In this document: positions 23,079-34,972 of the stretch, piece after piece | How positions within the stretch are numbered: the first letter of the stretch is position 1 | Layout: every line of letters starts with the position of its first letter | DNA from: Clonostachys chloroleuca | Lineage: Eukaryota; Ascomycota; Sordariomycetes; Hypocreales; Bionectriaceae | Direction: 5' to 3' | NCBI GenBank assembly: GCA_037952775.1 | Contig: JBANAY010000003.1 | Location: 21,824,001 to 21,888,000, forward strand | DNA: 64,000 nt | The notes under the pieces: model-generated | Told to the model about the DNA's origin: nothing | What the model saw: the letters and a program-made list of their open reading frames with translations, nothing else | The model's database searches: none | Translations under genes and position numbers: made by a program

Positions 23079-26000
23079 ATGATGATCGTGCAATCTTCAA
23101 CGTGGCTTGTAGGCGTTGTGACCTTCGTCGTCGCCCAGCTACTTCTCCTCTGCGCATTTGGTGTGCAATTGAAACTGCCAAAATCCCAACCAAAGCCGAA
23201 ACCAAAGCGCAGATTGGTCACTCAGAAAAGGTTCCAGACCTTTCGCATCTCCAATATCCCTCAATCAGTAACCAAAGTAAAGTTCCGTGAAGCTCTGAAC
23301 AAGCTGTCGGGGGACGGTACTCAAGGGAGCTCCCGTTCCAACATCTCGGCTTTCACGTTCGAGCCCGCTGTAGCGGCTGGACTCGCGGACCGATTTCGCG
23401 TGGCATGCGTTACTTTCGTGAATAGCCCGGATGTGAGGATTTTAGAAAACACTCTGAAAGGCGAATTTGGCATCGAAGCAGGTCGGCTCAGGACTGACAG
23501 TGACTTCTTTGGTATCACACAAATCTACTCCCCACCGGAAAATCCAAGTGTCGAGTAAGCTCTACCAATTTTATCAACGCCAAGCCAGCAAAGCTTTCCC
23601 CCTCTCTTTCTTTTAGAGATTGTGGCTTACTCATACGTAATTTCCAAGCATCATTGCTGTTCCCGGTCTCTGCGGACACGCGTTCGGATCATGGAAGGCC
23701 AAGGAGCAGCCGGCCATGTGGCTGCAAGATTTCCTTCCCGACTCTGTCCCGAGGGCACGTATCTTGACATTTGGATATGATACGAAGCTTCCCGGCAGCA
23801 AGTCGGAGGCTTCAATCACCGATTTATCCAGAAGACTGCTCGAATCCATCAAGTCTGCTCGTGGAGAAAAGGCAGTACGTAGACTAGAAGAATGTCCTTG
23901 TCCCATATAGCATAACTAACGCCCAGAAGCGGGCCAGGCCTTTAATATTTATCGGACATGATCTCGGGGGCTAATCATCAAACAGGTTAGGGCATCTTCA
24001 TCTCGCATTTGAGCCTATACTTAACCGAGTTGACATTTCCCTTTTTCTAGGCGTTAGTTGAGGCTTCTGAAGGCAGTGATGAAGACAGAACCGTGTTCCG
24101 GTCTTGCTTCGGTCTTTTGTTTTTCGGTGTCCCAAATCGGGGCCTTAAAAACTCTAGCCTAATGGAAATGGTTCGCGGGCAACCTAATGAGTGGCTCGTG
24201 AGGGATCTATCGGCGTCATCTCGATTCCTAAGCCTTCTCCATCGGTTATTCAACAAAATTTTCATTCTCGAGTATTCAACCATCATTAGCATATATGAAA
24301 CTAAGCTTACGCGAGCATTTCAAGTAAGTAATCTCTACCCGCTTCAAAGCACGCAGCATTCTGACTTTTCAAATCAAGTGGTCCTCCGAAACAGGCTTAT
24401 GGGAAAGGACTGGGCCAGCACATATGATGGTGGAACACGCGTCTGCCACCTTTGCCGGACCTAGCGAGATGACATATGATCAAATATCAATCGATGCAGA
24501 CCATTTCGATATTGTCAAGTTTGACGATCAATCGAATCCGGAATATCTTATTATCGCATCGAGGATCACCCAACTGGTAGAAAAGGGGCCAAATATTGTG
24601 AACACGCGGTTCGCTGAGTACCGCCGGCGTAAGATCACTGAACCGAGCATTCCAGTGTTGACAGGATCTAAATTTTATCATCATAGAGCTATCTCGGTCG
24701 GAGACACAGTTTATCCAATCTCTTAACGTCCCCAACTACGCTGCATATCGGAACGACATGGTCGACGATCCCACCCCGGGAACTCTGACGTGGATTCTGG
24801 ACCAAGACTCTTTCTCGAACTGGAGAACGTCTGAAGAGCCATCAGTACTTTGGATCAAAGGATCAGCTGGTCAAGGCAAGACGACACTCTCCAAGTTTCT
24901 TTTAACCCATTTGGAGAAGGAATCCAGAGCCAGCCCAAAAACTAAAGTAATTTACTACTTCTTTTGCGGCCAAAGTGAAAAGCTTTCTACAGTTGGCTAT
25001 GCTCTCAGATCACTGATCAGACAGCTTCTGGATTTCCGCAATGTCGACATATTTGAGGCCATCGCAGAGCTAGTCGACTTAGACAACACGGCGGACGTGC
25101 CTGAGGACGGGCTTTGGGAGGTCCTTGAACATCTGTTAAAAGCTCCTCCTCTTCAAGAGGTACTGTGTGTCATTGACGGACTGGACGAATGTCAAAATGG
25201 TACATCAAGGCTCCGCTTTATTCAACTATTCAATAGTCTCGCTCAGCCAAATGGAGCCAAGCATAACTCTCCGGTCGTCAGAACAATAATTACGAGCCGC
25301 CCTACCGTCGATATTGAGCAGCAACTGTCTGGATCTCTCAGTTTCCATTTAGTCTCCAACCCCCAGGATTTACAATTGTTTGTCAATCACGAGATAGGAA
25401 CACTCGGCCTTGATCCACAATTGCGCAATGATGCTGTTGTACTCCTCTTGGCCCATGCAGAGCAGACATTCTTATGGATATCGTTGATTGTCAAAAAGCT
25501 CAAGGCTGAGGGTCTGCCATCCCTGGCAGATATTGAGCGAATCATCAAAATAAGTCCCTCCGACCTCATAAGCCTATATCAAGGTATTGTTTCAGACATC
25601 CTAGCCAGACATGGGGAGAGCCAAAAGAATCTCCTTCTTTGGGCTGTCCACGGTCGTCGGTCGTTGTCACTCTCGGAAATCGAAGACACGCCTTCTATTC
25701 AGGAGGATTGTAATTCCATTGAGACATTGAAATCTCCGCTCCAATCATAAGCGGGATATTGTTGAATGGCGTATCAGGTTTCAAGTGCTTTCTCAACTAA
25801 TTTTGCCATGGGATTCTTTGGTATGAGGACTTCCCTCGGTCCTTAGCCCAGCTTAGGGATGAGAAACCTCCAGAGGTTCTGGCCAAGAAACGGGGTGACG
25901 ATATCATGATTATGGACGCAGTTCAAATGCAATACTCAATCAAAGGACCGTTGAGATCGCAAGGTCAATTATGCTAGAGCCACACTGGGAAACTTTTTCG

Positions 26001-27023
26001 GAAGGATTAGCGGAGCGCGTAGCATCTACAGGAACTACGGGCATGATGGAACGCCGAAATCAAAGTCGCTCATAACTCAGTCACATCCACTTTTTCAAAT
26101 GATGAGCACTCTACCACTACGGTGTCTCTTTCATTGAAGAAAAATGGATCGGATTTGTTGTTCAGCGAGGAAGTCGTCGAAGGCGTGGCTTAGTTGGGGA
26201 AGCCTAAGTCCGCAGCATCCCTACTTCGCGTGTTCGGAAACAGGTTCAAGGTCACCGACAGATTTTTTTCAGGTTGCGGGAGCAGAGCATACGATATTGG
26301 GCGAGGAATACAACCACAAAGCCAGAGAGTCTTCGCGTCCTACAGGGACCTTTCCTTGCTGGAACTTCTTATCCAGAAGAGACGGGCCGACGTGGAGGCT
26401 GCCATCACGGAAGAAGTATGTTTGGTGGCGGCCTCTGTGAACAATCTCCGTGCGGTCGACCTCCTTTGCGGCGATGATGGGTTCTTCCAACCAAAGAAAC
26501 AGTGGTACAACGTGGCAAAACTTAGGCATGAAGTCATCAACAGACACCCATGGAGAGTAAGAGACCTACTTCTAGATGATACGCTACCAAACTTCAGGGA
26601 CTTCAAGAGCGGCATGACGCCTTTGTGCTTGGCTGCCTTTCGGGGATTTTTCGATGTTGTAAATGTCCTTCTGTGGCGGAAGGAGATGGAAATTGATGTG
26701 CAGGACTACAGAGGAAGAGTTCCACTGTTTTGAGCCTGTCTCTACGGCTATGATGACGTTGTCACCTTACTGAGGAATGCGGGTGCCGATGATAATCTCA
26801 AGGATGATAGGGGTGAGACCCCAGTAGAGGCCGGGTCTTCTGGGTCCGAATACCTTTTAAGATCGTTAATAACGCAGAGAAGCCGCCAGGAAGAACCCTT
26901 AATGGGGGGAGGACAAGATATCGGGAGAGAGAGCCTGGTAGAGGGCGTTTGGCAGATAGCCACAGCAGGGCAAACGAGAGAAGTCGGTCTCGAGGTCGAA
27001 GAAGACCTCGGTATTAATTATTG
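23079..27023 (+). pseudogene. decayed NLR-like gene: TM helix, esterase-like domain, NACHT, ankyrins
   Basis: The 5' exons join cleanly: 23079-23554, 23649-23874, 23927-23985, 24051-24323, 24379-24597, then 24665 onward (the last junction, donor GTGAAC, is uncertain). The protein opens with a hydrophobic helix (VTFVVAQLLLLCAF), then FRISNIPQ, then an alpha/beta-hydrolase of SesB/DUF676 type (IIAVPGLCGHAFGSW, FGYDTKLPGS, FIGHDLGG, LLFFGVPNRG). The NACHT module has P-loop GSAGQGKTT, Walker B CVIDGLDE and IITSRP. Ankyrin-like sequence is at 26194-27023 (TPLCLAAFRGFFDVVNVLL). Defects are one base missing after the G5 run at 23966-23970, a stop at 25748-25750 with no readable continuation until about 26190, and TGA at 26731-26733 where the frame continues. 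The elbow carries Asp where active esterases have Ser. Probably a dead or dying NLR. Confidence 0.8.
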
Positions 27024-28420
27024 ATGAATTACCTACATGTACATTTGAAGCGCTGTTGTCTTAGCAGTTGAAAAGCCCTTCAGTAGTGCTACAAAATAGC
27101 AGATGCGGCTATATACAATATGCTTCGTTCACAATACAAGTGTCCAATGGGATATAGGACATCCACCCCGTTGATGAGAAATGCGCTCCCTCATCCCCAA
27201 CCAGGTAGGTATTCAAGTACCCCGACTTGCCCGAGCTGTCCATCACAATGCTCAGTGCTCCCCACTTCGGGGCTGTGTATGCAAGGGTCGCGGGCTGGTT
27301 TCGGCCGTGGAGAAATACCGCATGACACTTGCACGTTTGAATTCAATATTTGCTAATTAGCAGATTCAATTCTGCCTTGCTGGGTGACTTGTCGTTCGAT
27401 CTTCATGAATTTACCCGAATAAGTTTCCTAGTCGTAAAATGCCATCTAGGAAGCTGCTTCGTGCGCCAGCTCATCCGGCCGGTATTGGGTCGAATTCCCA
27501 CCCCGTCCGTATCCGATCAGACTCGGCCGACCCACCATCCGACCCGAAGTCCGCTCCATGACTACAGGGGCCGACATTGCACTGCCTGCTTGGATCGTAC
27601 CACCTCATCTCTCAATCGCCAGCCAAGGCGAGGTTTAATGACTCTGCGCCAAGAGATCACCTTCAGGCACTGGGCTGTCAGCGAATCCCTGCTACGGTCG
27701 GGCACCAACCAAGACCGCCTGGCGAGTGGCGCTGCTGCATCACCGGGGTGCAGGCAAGGGCATGCTTCATCACCGATGCAGCATGCAAACATCCTTGATC
27801 TAAAGCGACGGGAAGAACCTTCGGTGGTAGGAGGATGTCGGCTTGGCTCGATATAGCCCTCCCATAGTCACAAAAGTTAAGTCACCGAAGTGAACTCATG
27901 GTTTTCTTCCTATTTACGGTGGTAGAGCGAGCCCGGGATGATAAGGAAAGCCCCAAAGAAGAGGGAGAATGAAGTATATTTATATGACAACTTATAGGTG
28001 ATTTCATTTAAGAAATTAGATGACTACAGCCCTACAAATCAAGGCGAGATAACGTTATCCTGGTTAGCAACACCGCACTAGGCTGTAGCTACTAAGGGAA
28101 AGCAGCATACCCTATACCTGGAGGTATAAAATGCAAAATGTATTCAGCCCATGCAAGATAAGATCACATTGTAGACTCGTTTTACAGCCCGTCAAAGCCT
28201 TCTTTATTAGTTATCGGAGAAATAGGAGTTTAGTCTGAGCCAAGTTTTCTGCAATAATTTCATTATCAAGATGTGAACTATGTAGGATGTGAAGGACTAG
28301 AATCCCCTCGATGATCTCGCCATGTAAAATATAATCTGATAAAACACAGTAATTCAAATATTTGCACATTGACTTAAGATTACGAAGGATTCAACGTCGT
28401 TATATACACAACCCCCACTA
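27024..28420. other. intergenic, possibly eroded repeat
   Basis: A G/C-richer block at about 27460-27860 lies between A/T-rich flanks and has overlapping short frames on both strands, without domain resemblance. This compositional contrast could mark old mobile DNA. No termini or duplications were recognised. Confidence 0.5.
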
Positions 28421-29260
28421 CTAAAATCGAGACCGAATGCGCACAACTATCGCCCAGCCCGTCTTGCTCTCCCAGAGTCCCATCTCATTCTCTCGTCGAA
28501 ACGTAGTCTCCTCAGCCCGCGCCGTCATTATAGGGATGCCTTCATCTATTGGAACGGCCCGCGAGGTCGATCCGGCCGACGGTGGATGCCGCGGCGGCCA
28601 AACTCGCGACGGATCGGAGAAGCTCTGCAGAAATGCGCGAACCATATTAGTGCTGTCCTTTGGCGGAGGCGGACGGCTCGAGGCAGACTTTGCAGTATTT
28701 GCGACCGGAGGCTGCAGCTCGTTGGCAAGACGCTCTGCCATGTACTCGTCCGACCACCAGAGCGCGGAGCCTCCCGCATCATCGTCGGTGGGGTCATCGT
28801 CGAACCGCCCCCAGTCTGCGAATCCCGTGCCCTTGCCTCTCGATCGGTCAGAATATGATGTGTAGTCACTCCGGGAGTCGTTGCCATATGGCGAGCTCTT
28901 CTTCTTGTCGCTGTAGTTTATCTGCTCCCCGATTCTGAACATCCTCTTGACCTCCCGCCTCGACTTCTCGCCCGGGTCGCTGGGGACCCATTCAGGCCCG
29001 AGCGCCGCGGCAGGCACAAAGGTAGACTCGATCAGAATCGGCGGAGGTGACATCTTTCCGACCGAGGAGAGCAGTGACCTCACATGGTCGAGGATCTCGG
29101 TGAGGATCCGGCCGTCGGTGCCAAGTTCCCTGGCGGGGGATTTGTAGTCATAGTCCTTGCGGTCGGACTTAGCACCGAGGTCGTCAGAGGCGGAGGGCGA
29201 GTATGGTGGAGGGAGATCATCGTCATCAGGGAGATGTCTCGAGAGTTGGTATTTGTCCAT
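28421..29260 (-). CDS. hypothetical protein with PPPY motif
   Basis: Single-exon frame of 279 residues with high G/C content. The N-terminus is acidic and proline-rich (DDDDLPPPYSPSASDD); PPPY is the ligand of WW domains such as those of Rsp5/Nedd4 ubiquitin ligases. A more structured block follows (LTEILDHVRSLLSSV, then PPPILIESTFVPAAALGPEWV and a basic KSRREVKRMFRIGEQ). The centre is low-complexity Ser/Asp, and the end is basic (WAIVVRIRSRF). No signal peptide or membrane helix. A similar layout (PPPY near the start, an L-V-P-x-x-A-hydrophobic segment in the middle) is seen in uncharacterised Pezizomycotina proteins. I do not know its function. Overlapping frames on the + strand are shadows caused by the G/C bias. 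Confidence 0.7.
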   Translation of the reverse strand: MDKYQLSRHLPDDDDLPPPYSPSASDDLGAKSDRKDYDYKSPARELGTDGRILTEILDHVRSLLSSVGKMSPPPILIESTFVPAAALGPEWVPSDPGEKSRREVKRMFRIGEQINYSDKKKSSPYGNDSRSDYTSYSDRSRGKGTGFADWGRFDDDPTDDDAGGSALWWSDEYMAERLANELQPPVANTAKSASSRPPPPKDSTNMVRAFLQSFSDPSRVWPPRHPPSAGSTSRAVPIDEGIPIMTARAEETTFRRENEMGLWESKTGWAIVVRIRSRF

Positions 29261-30917
29261 GATGTAGGTGGTTCAAAGAGGCGTTATGAGGAAGTGATTT
29301 ACCAGAAGTTGGGGAAATGCGTGTTTTGGCGGGTTGGCTGGAAGGTTTGCGGCGGGGCAGTTCGAGACATGCAGCAATCCCTTGCGGACCGAGCTGTAGC
29401 TACTAGTGTTGAGGTAAGGAAGGCAGCCTCAGACACGAGATCGAAGCTTTGATCAAGAAGCCTCGCGCTTATCTTCTGGACGCGACTCCGTGATTTGGCG
29501 CGACCAGAGATGGAAGTTTAATGTGACGTGTGCCTAGGATGTTGACAGCAGCCAAGGCATGCACGAGGCTGGATGGTGAGAGAACTAATTTCCAGGCGGC
29601 CATGTGACATTGAAGACTGCCCAGGCCAAGGCCCAGCGTCGTGCTTTAGAGCCCACGTCCCCTGTCAGCTGCCCCTACGCCCCACTGCCAGCGTGCCCTA
29701 CGCCCAGGACTCACAGCGGTTGGGCACCGACAATGCGACTCGGCCGGCCGTGATGCTACATATCCGGGCGCAGACCTAATGAGAGTGATCCGGAAACAAT
29801 TGCATCGGGTGATTGAGGCATTGATTATCGCCGCTCCCTTGTAGATCAAGGGTCCTGGCGCCCCGTTGGTGCTGCACTCAGAAAGGTGAAGCTACGGTGA
29901 ACAGACACTACACGTACACAGCCCCCTTTGCTGCCATTGCGGTGCGGCTGAACATATCCTCTGCGGGTAACTGGAACCAGCAATGAAACAGCTCATGTAC
30001 GCGCGCATTCCTCGCTTGGCCTTGCCAGCGCGTGCTCATACGCAGTGTAGGCATACAAACTAAGCGAAGGGGCCACTGTATCCGTCGGATGCTACCATCC
30101 CATTCATCAAACCAGGCCATTTGTTGCTGTTGTCTCCTCTAGCAACGCGATTACTCACTCACTCAGCATAGGCCCGTAGCTATGCCCGGAACCGGGACCC
30201 ACAAGCTCTCGCCCGGTTTGTGTGCCTCCTCTAGGCCCCCAAGCACGCTAAGACACAAGCAAGTCCGCCACCATGCAGAGGGAAAGGATGTACGCCTAGC
30301 GCTTGGCTCCAGTGAGGCACAGGCGCTGGAGGGAGTGCTAGAAGATTTCCAGAAGGGTGCAGGGTTGACCAACAGGGCCTTCTAGCTTGCCCCCCGTGCT
30401 GGCCATAGCTGCTTGGATTACCACTGTACCATTGCACAGCACAGCCTCGCTCTAGTATGCTCATTGCACAACCATTAATGTCTGCTAACAAGGATCAATC
30501 ATCGCTTTTGCGGCAAGTACTTGTTGAAGAACATACATTTCACCTAAAGTTCCTTATCGTGCGGCGCGGATAAGCGGCAGGCCGTCACATGACAGCCCCA
30601 AGGTTTGTTCAAGACGCCCTGCCCCATACTCCATGCACATCATAGGGCAGAGCCTAAACTAGGAGGGTGGCTTGGGATTGTTTGTGCCCTGAGTGTATTC
30701 TCTTGGCAGGCAGCCTCTGATTCGAAGCCTGCAGCCTGCATGATTGTTTATTTAAAGACAGGCTGCCACCCGCCTTTCTACACGATCTCTTCCCATCAAA
30801 CTTCATAATATCGAATACCAAGAGAACATCTCACACTTGTGATCGTCATCAGATACAGTCCACCTTCCTTCCAGTCAGTCACTACCAACCGTCAAGCTCA
30901 GCTCAACAACCGCCATC
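29261..30917. other. intergenic, G/C-rich ORF-less block and flotillin promoter
   Basis: The stretch at about 29550-30480 is G/C-rich but has no gene-like frame, unlike other G/C-rich parts of the window, which are all coding. A TATA-like tttatttaaag lies near 30745, about 170 nt before the flotillin ATG. Confidence 0.5.
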
Positions 30918-32551
30918 ATGTCCTACAGAATCTCGGCCCCCGATGAGTACCTTGCCATCACTGGCATGGGCGTCGAGACCGTCAAGATCACCAAAGCAGC
31001 ATGGATTTGGCCCTTCCAGAGATGCATGCGCTTCAGGTACGTCACCACACTTTGAATGCTTACCATGTGCCACATCGTCTAACGTCCATTCCCAGCGTGC
31101 AACCGCATGACTATGCTATGGACCTGCAGGCCATGACCAAAGAGAAGCTTCAATTCTCTCTGCCTGTAGTATTCACAGTCGGTCCAGATGTCAACCAGCG
31201 GGGGGCAAACACCCAATATTATGAGGCTGCGTCAGAGGAGGGATCCGAGGGCGGCGCTCGCCGTCGTGAGGATCGGGGGGACGCACTTATGAAGTATGCC
31301 ATGCTCCTGGCAGATTCAGACACCAGTTCGAAGAACCCCCAGCAGCAGGTGCACGTGGGGAACATCGTCAAGGGCATCATTGAGGGTGAGACCCGTGTCC
31401 TCGTCTCCAGCATGACGATGGAGGAGATCTTCACGGAGCGAGAGGTTTTCAAGAAACGCATTTTCCGAAACATTCAGGGTGAACTTGACCAGTTCGGTCT
31501 CAAGATCTACAACGCCAACGTAAGACCCATTCCATACCCTCCCGTCTTTCTGATCCCGGGCGGTAGTATTCTAACGTGATTGGATGTATAGGTCAAAGAG
31601 CTCAAGGATGCTCCCAACTCCGTGTACTTCGAATCGCTGGCCCGCAAGGCCCACGAAGGTGCCACCAACCAGGCCCGAATCGATGTAGCCGACGCCCAGC
31701 TGCGCGGTAACGTCGGAGAGGCCAAGCGCAAGGGTGAGCAGGACCGAGAGATCGCCAAGATCCACGCCGAGACAGCCGTCCAGAAGACCGAGCGTGATGT
31801 CGAACGCGCAAAGGCCGAGGCCCACCTCCAAACCCACCAGGTCCGGTTCAACCGTGACGTCGACCTCGAACGCACCGCCGCCAAGCGTGCCCTCGAGGCC
31901 AAGGACGAAGACCTCCGCAAGGATGTCGAGATCCGCCGTGCCATTGCCGAGACCGAGCGTCTCCGTGCCAAGGACGTCGTCCGCGCCACCATTGAGCGTG
32001 AGAGTAAGCAGCAGGCCGCCGACGCAGCTGCGTACGAGGTCGAGGCGGCAGCCAAGGCCGCGGCCGAGGGTAACCAGAAGGCCGCCGACGGTGAAGCCTA
32101 CGCCATCCGCGCCAGGGCCGAGGCCGAGGCCTACGCTGCCCAGAAGCAGGCAGAGGCCGACTGCATCCGCCGTGCCAAGGAGGCCGAGGGTATCGCCGCC
32201 CTCGCCCAGGCCTACGGCCAGATGGCCACTGCCTTTGGCGGCCCCGAGGGTCTGCTCAAGTGGGTCATGGTCGAGAAGGGCACCTACGTCGACCTGGCCA
32301 AGGCCAACGCCGATGCCATCCGTGGCATGGCTCCCAAGATCAGCGTCTGGAACACGGGCGCCAACGGCGGCGCTGGCGGCAGCGGCCAGCAGGATCCTGC
32401 CGAGACCATGCGCGGCGTCTACCAGATGCTTCCCCCTCTAATGACCACCATCCACGACCAGACTGGCATCTCCCTGCCCGAGTGGCAGTTTGGACGCATG
32501 GCTGCCGGCACTGACGCCGTCGCCAAGGAGGGCAAGTCAGTGCCCCAATAA
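30918..32551 (+). CDS. flotillin
   Basis: Exons 30918-31036, 31096-31519 and 31592-32551 (59- and 72-nt introns) encode 500 residues, the usual flotillin length. The N-terminal SPFH/band-7 domain starts MSYRISAPDEYLAITGMG and includes VGNIVKGIIEGETRVLVSSMTMEEI and FTEREVFKKRIF. A long Ala/Glu/Lys-rich coiled coil (about residues 200-400, with AEAEAYAAQKQAEA) and GLLKWVMVEKGTYVDLAKANADAIRGMAPKI complete it. Flotillins assemble on the inner face of membranes in sterol-rich domains, without a transmembrane helix; in filamentous fungi they occur at the plasma membrane behind growing tips. The sequence is codon-biased to G/C, and runs of six G within its exons stay in frame, unlike in several neighbours. 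Intact. Confidence 0.95.
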
Positions 32552-33484
32552 GTTTATTCTTGAGCTTTGATTTCCCTTCCAGGCGCTTATGACTGCCTGC
32601 TACGCTCTGCTTTCTATCTTTCAAGTGTCTTCTCTGCCTACTTTCCTTTGTCTTTTGCCTGGTTTCGATTGCCTAGCGATGGAAGCCGGAATACGTTTTG
32701 ATACTTGATACCCCTTCTGAGTATTTCGTTTCGTTTTGTCATTTTGGGAGGCACTCTGACACTCTGACGTTATCGCATTTCCTTTGTCATGGCCCGTTGA
32801 GGTTAATATGAGTATTACCAGATTGTATCATTAGAAATGCCACATAAATATCTCGACATTACTGTGAAATGTTCTCAGATTAACCCGTGACATGTGCAAA
32901 TGATGAATCAACGTATCCTGATGGGAGTTCAAGTATAAAGTAAAAAAAAAGGAGCAACGGAAAAGGACCAGATCTGACATCTCAACATAATATTTACTTT
33001 TTTCCCCTGTCTCGCATATGAGGTATCATATTCAATCCTGATGAGAGGACATCAAATCAACGTAGCATAGGTAATTCAACTAGACAGCACGAGCTGCTCA
33101 CCGGTTGACACCAGGGACTCAAAAGACCACCGAGATCTCCCACGTTCTGTTTCTTCGCCACTACAGCGCCTTTCTTGCCGCTTGAATTTTCGATCGTTCC
33201 ATTATTTGATGTTTTTACTCCAGCGCATGTGGCCTCTCGAGGCCAAGCCTTGGGTCAGCAGCATAAATCGTTCCCCACCGCTCGCTATTACTACAGCGGG
33301 GCTCCAAAAGAGATCATGCTTTTAAGCGTGGCTGAGACAACTAAGCCACGTTGTATCTGATAAGGAAGAAGTAAGCTTCCTCGACCACTCACGATCTATA
33401 ATCTGGGGGCGTTCTCTTTCTTTCATACATTCCATCCACCGATATAGCACGCCTGTCCAATCAGCGCAGCACGCCTTCATCAAA
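32552..33484. other. intergenic
   Basis: Flotillin 3' region followed by the F-box gene upstream region. A poly-A tract is at 32941-32950. No gene supported. Confidence 0.6.
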
Positions 33485-34972
33485 ATGGCGCTCAAACAGG
33501 ACATACAATCCCTCCCAATGGAGGTGCTCGATTGTGTATTCTCTCATATGGGCGACAAGGAGTCTATCAAGCAATCTCGCCTCGTTTCTCGGGCCTTCAA
33601 CAACGCAGCTTCTCCGTATCTTATAGACGAGGCGCAAGTCCGCGTAACCTCCAAATCTTTATCACGGCTTGAGGAGCTCTGCAACCATGACATATTTTCC
33701 AAATCCATCACCAACGTCACCATCATTCTCTCCCAGTACGATGTCAGCCTGGCCATGGATCGATCTCTCTTCATGAGGGATTGCACCGGGCGCTTACGGC
33801 AGATTAGGGAGAGGCGCGAACGCATGGGGGCCTATGAATGGCCCAACGCGATCGCTTGCAGGAGAGAGCCGACATTTAGCTTCCAATATAAAAGTAGGGA
33901 GGATGCTCTCGAGAGAGAGATTCAACAGGAACTTTGGGGGCTGACTTACTGCAATCGTGTGCTCCTGGATATGTCGGATGAGGAGTTCGATGAAAGAGAA
34001 GCTACTCCCTACCAGCAGGTAGCCATGCGACTCTACACCAGATACAGGGAGCGATGCCAAGATCAGGAGAGAGCTCGCCACGAGAACAACCACGTTGACC
34101 GGATTTGTTCTGCGTTGGCCAACCTTCCAAACCTTTGTAACCTGCGCTTCGACGACCCATACCTTATGGTGGACAAGGAGTTGCAGGCTTCTGATTTCCC
34201 GGATCTCGGCTTTGATGGGGCGATGTTGGAGCTTTTCGAATGCATGCTCTCACCTTCGCGGTGGTGCGGCTCGCATTTCACGAGTGATTTCATTCTCCCA
34301 CAGGTTGAGATGTTGGGAGAGCTCTGCGCCCGGCTCGGTCAGAGCGGGATCAGACCTCGATCAGTATGGATGGGGATGACCACACCCGCGGATGTGTGGC
34401 GCCTCACCTTGTCAAGGGAGCAACAGGCCGGCCTCAAACTTCTCATGTCTAAAGTCAGCTATGCTAGGCTGGGCGTGGAAGGATTGGAGTCTGAAGAGTG
34501 GCCCAAGGGTGGCTACCTCGGCCTTTGCTCCTTTACTAAGCCCTTCTTTACGGCTCCTAACCTGGAAACATTAGAAGTGGATTTTGTCGATTATACGTCC
34601 GACTATCGACCGCCCGAGGCCGGCTTATCTGATCTCCTACCCTTGGACAGGCCTTGGAAAAAGCTGGATACTCTGATTCTCAGTTACCAGTCCGCCAAAA
34701 TCGAGGATTTGCGGACGCTTGTTGCTCTGCAGAGGGATACTATCACGAATTTGAAATGGGACTATGGGTGGCTTCTGGATGGCCGTTGGTCAGAAGCTTT
34801 GGAGGTGCTACGGGGTTTCCGAAAGCTCAAAGAGGTGTCCTTGGAGTACCCGAAGGGTGAGTGCTTCCGAACAGCAGGTCCCCGTGCACTGAACGTTCCT
34901 TATGAGGAAATCCGTAGCTACATCCTCAAGGAGACGGACGTCAATCCTCTGGTCGCCGAGCATACAAGCTAG
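33485..34972 (+). CDS. F-box protein
   Basis: Single-exon gene of 495 residues. The F-box covers about residues 6-45: IQSLPMEVLDCVFSHM, then KQSRLVSRAFNNAASPYL, with the LPxEvL and LVSRxFN signatures in full. The rest is an uncharacterised region with leucine-rich stretches (LPNLCNLRFDDP, LETLEVDFVDY, LDTLILSYQSA) that may form irregular LRR-like repeats, a common substrate-binding scaffold in fungal F-box proteins. It probably acts in an SCF ubiquitin ligase through Skp1; the substrate is unknown. The ATG is the first in the frame, with a purine at -3. A GGGGGC run within the gene is in frame. Intact. Confidence 0.87.
   Translation: MALKQDIQSLPMEVLDCVFSHMGDKESIKQSRLVSRAFNNAASPYLIDEAQVRVTSKSLSRLEELCNHDIFSKSITNVTIILSQYDVSLAMDRSLFMRDCTGRLRQIRERRERMGAYEWPNAIACRREPTFSFQYKSREDALEREIQQELWGLTYCNRVLLDMSDEEFDEREATPYQQVAMRLYTRYRERCQDQERARHENNHVDRICSALANLPNLCNLRFDDPYLMVDKELQASDFPDLGFDGAMLELFECMLSPSRWCGSHFTSDFILPQVEMLGELCARLGQSGIRPRSVWMGMTTPADVWRLTLSREQQAGLKLLMSKVSYARLGVEGLESEEWPKGGYLGLCSFTKPFFTAPNLETLEVDFVDYTSDYRPPEAGLSDLLPLDRPWKKLDTLILSYQSAKIEDLRTLVALQRDTITNLKWDYGWLLDGRWSEALEVLRGFRKLKEVSLEYPKGECFRTAGPRALNVPYEEIRSYILKETDVNPLVAEHTS

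Noticed and set aside
31507..32441. Long open frames on both strands overlapping flotillin exon 3
   Set aside because: They are antisense and frame-shifted shadows of a G/C-biased coiled-coil exon; Arg/Pro/Ser-rich translations with no domain.
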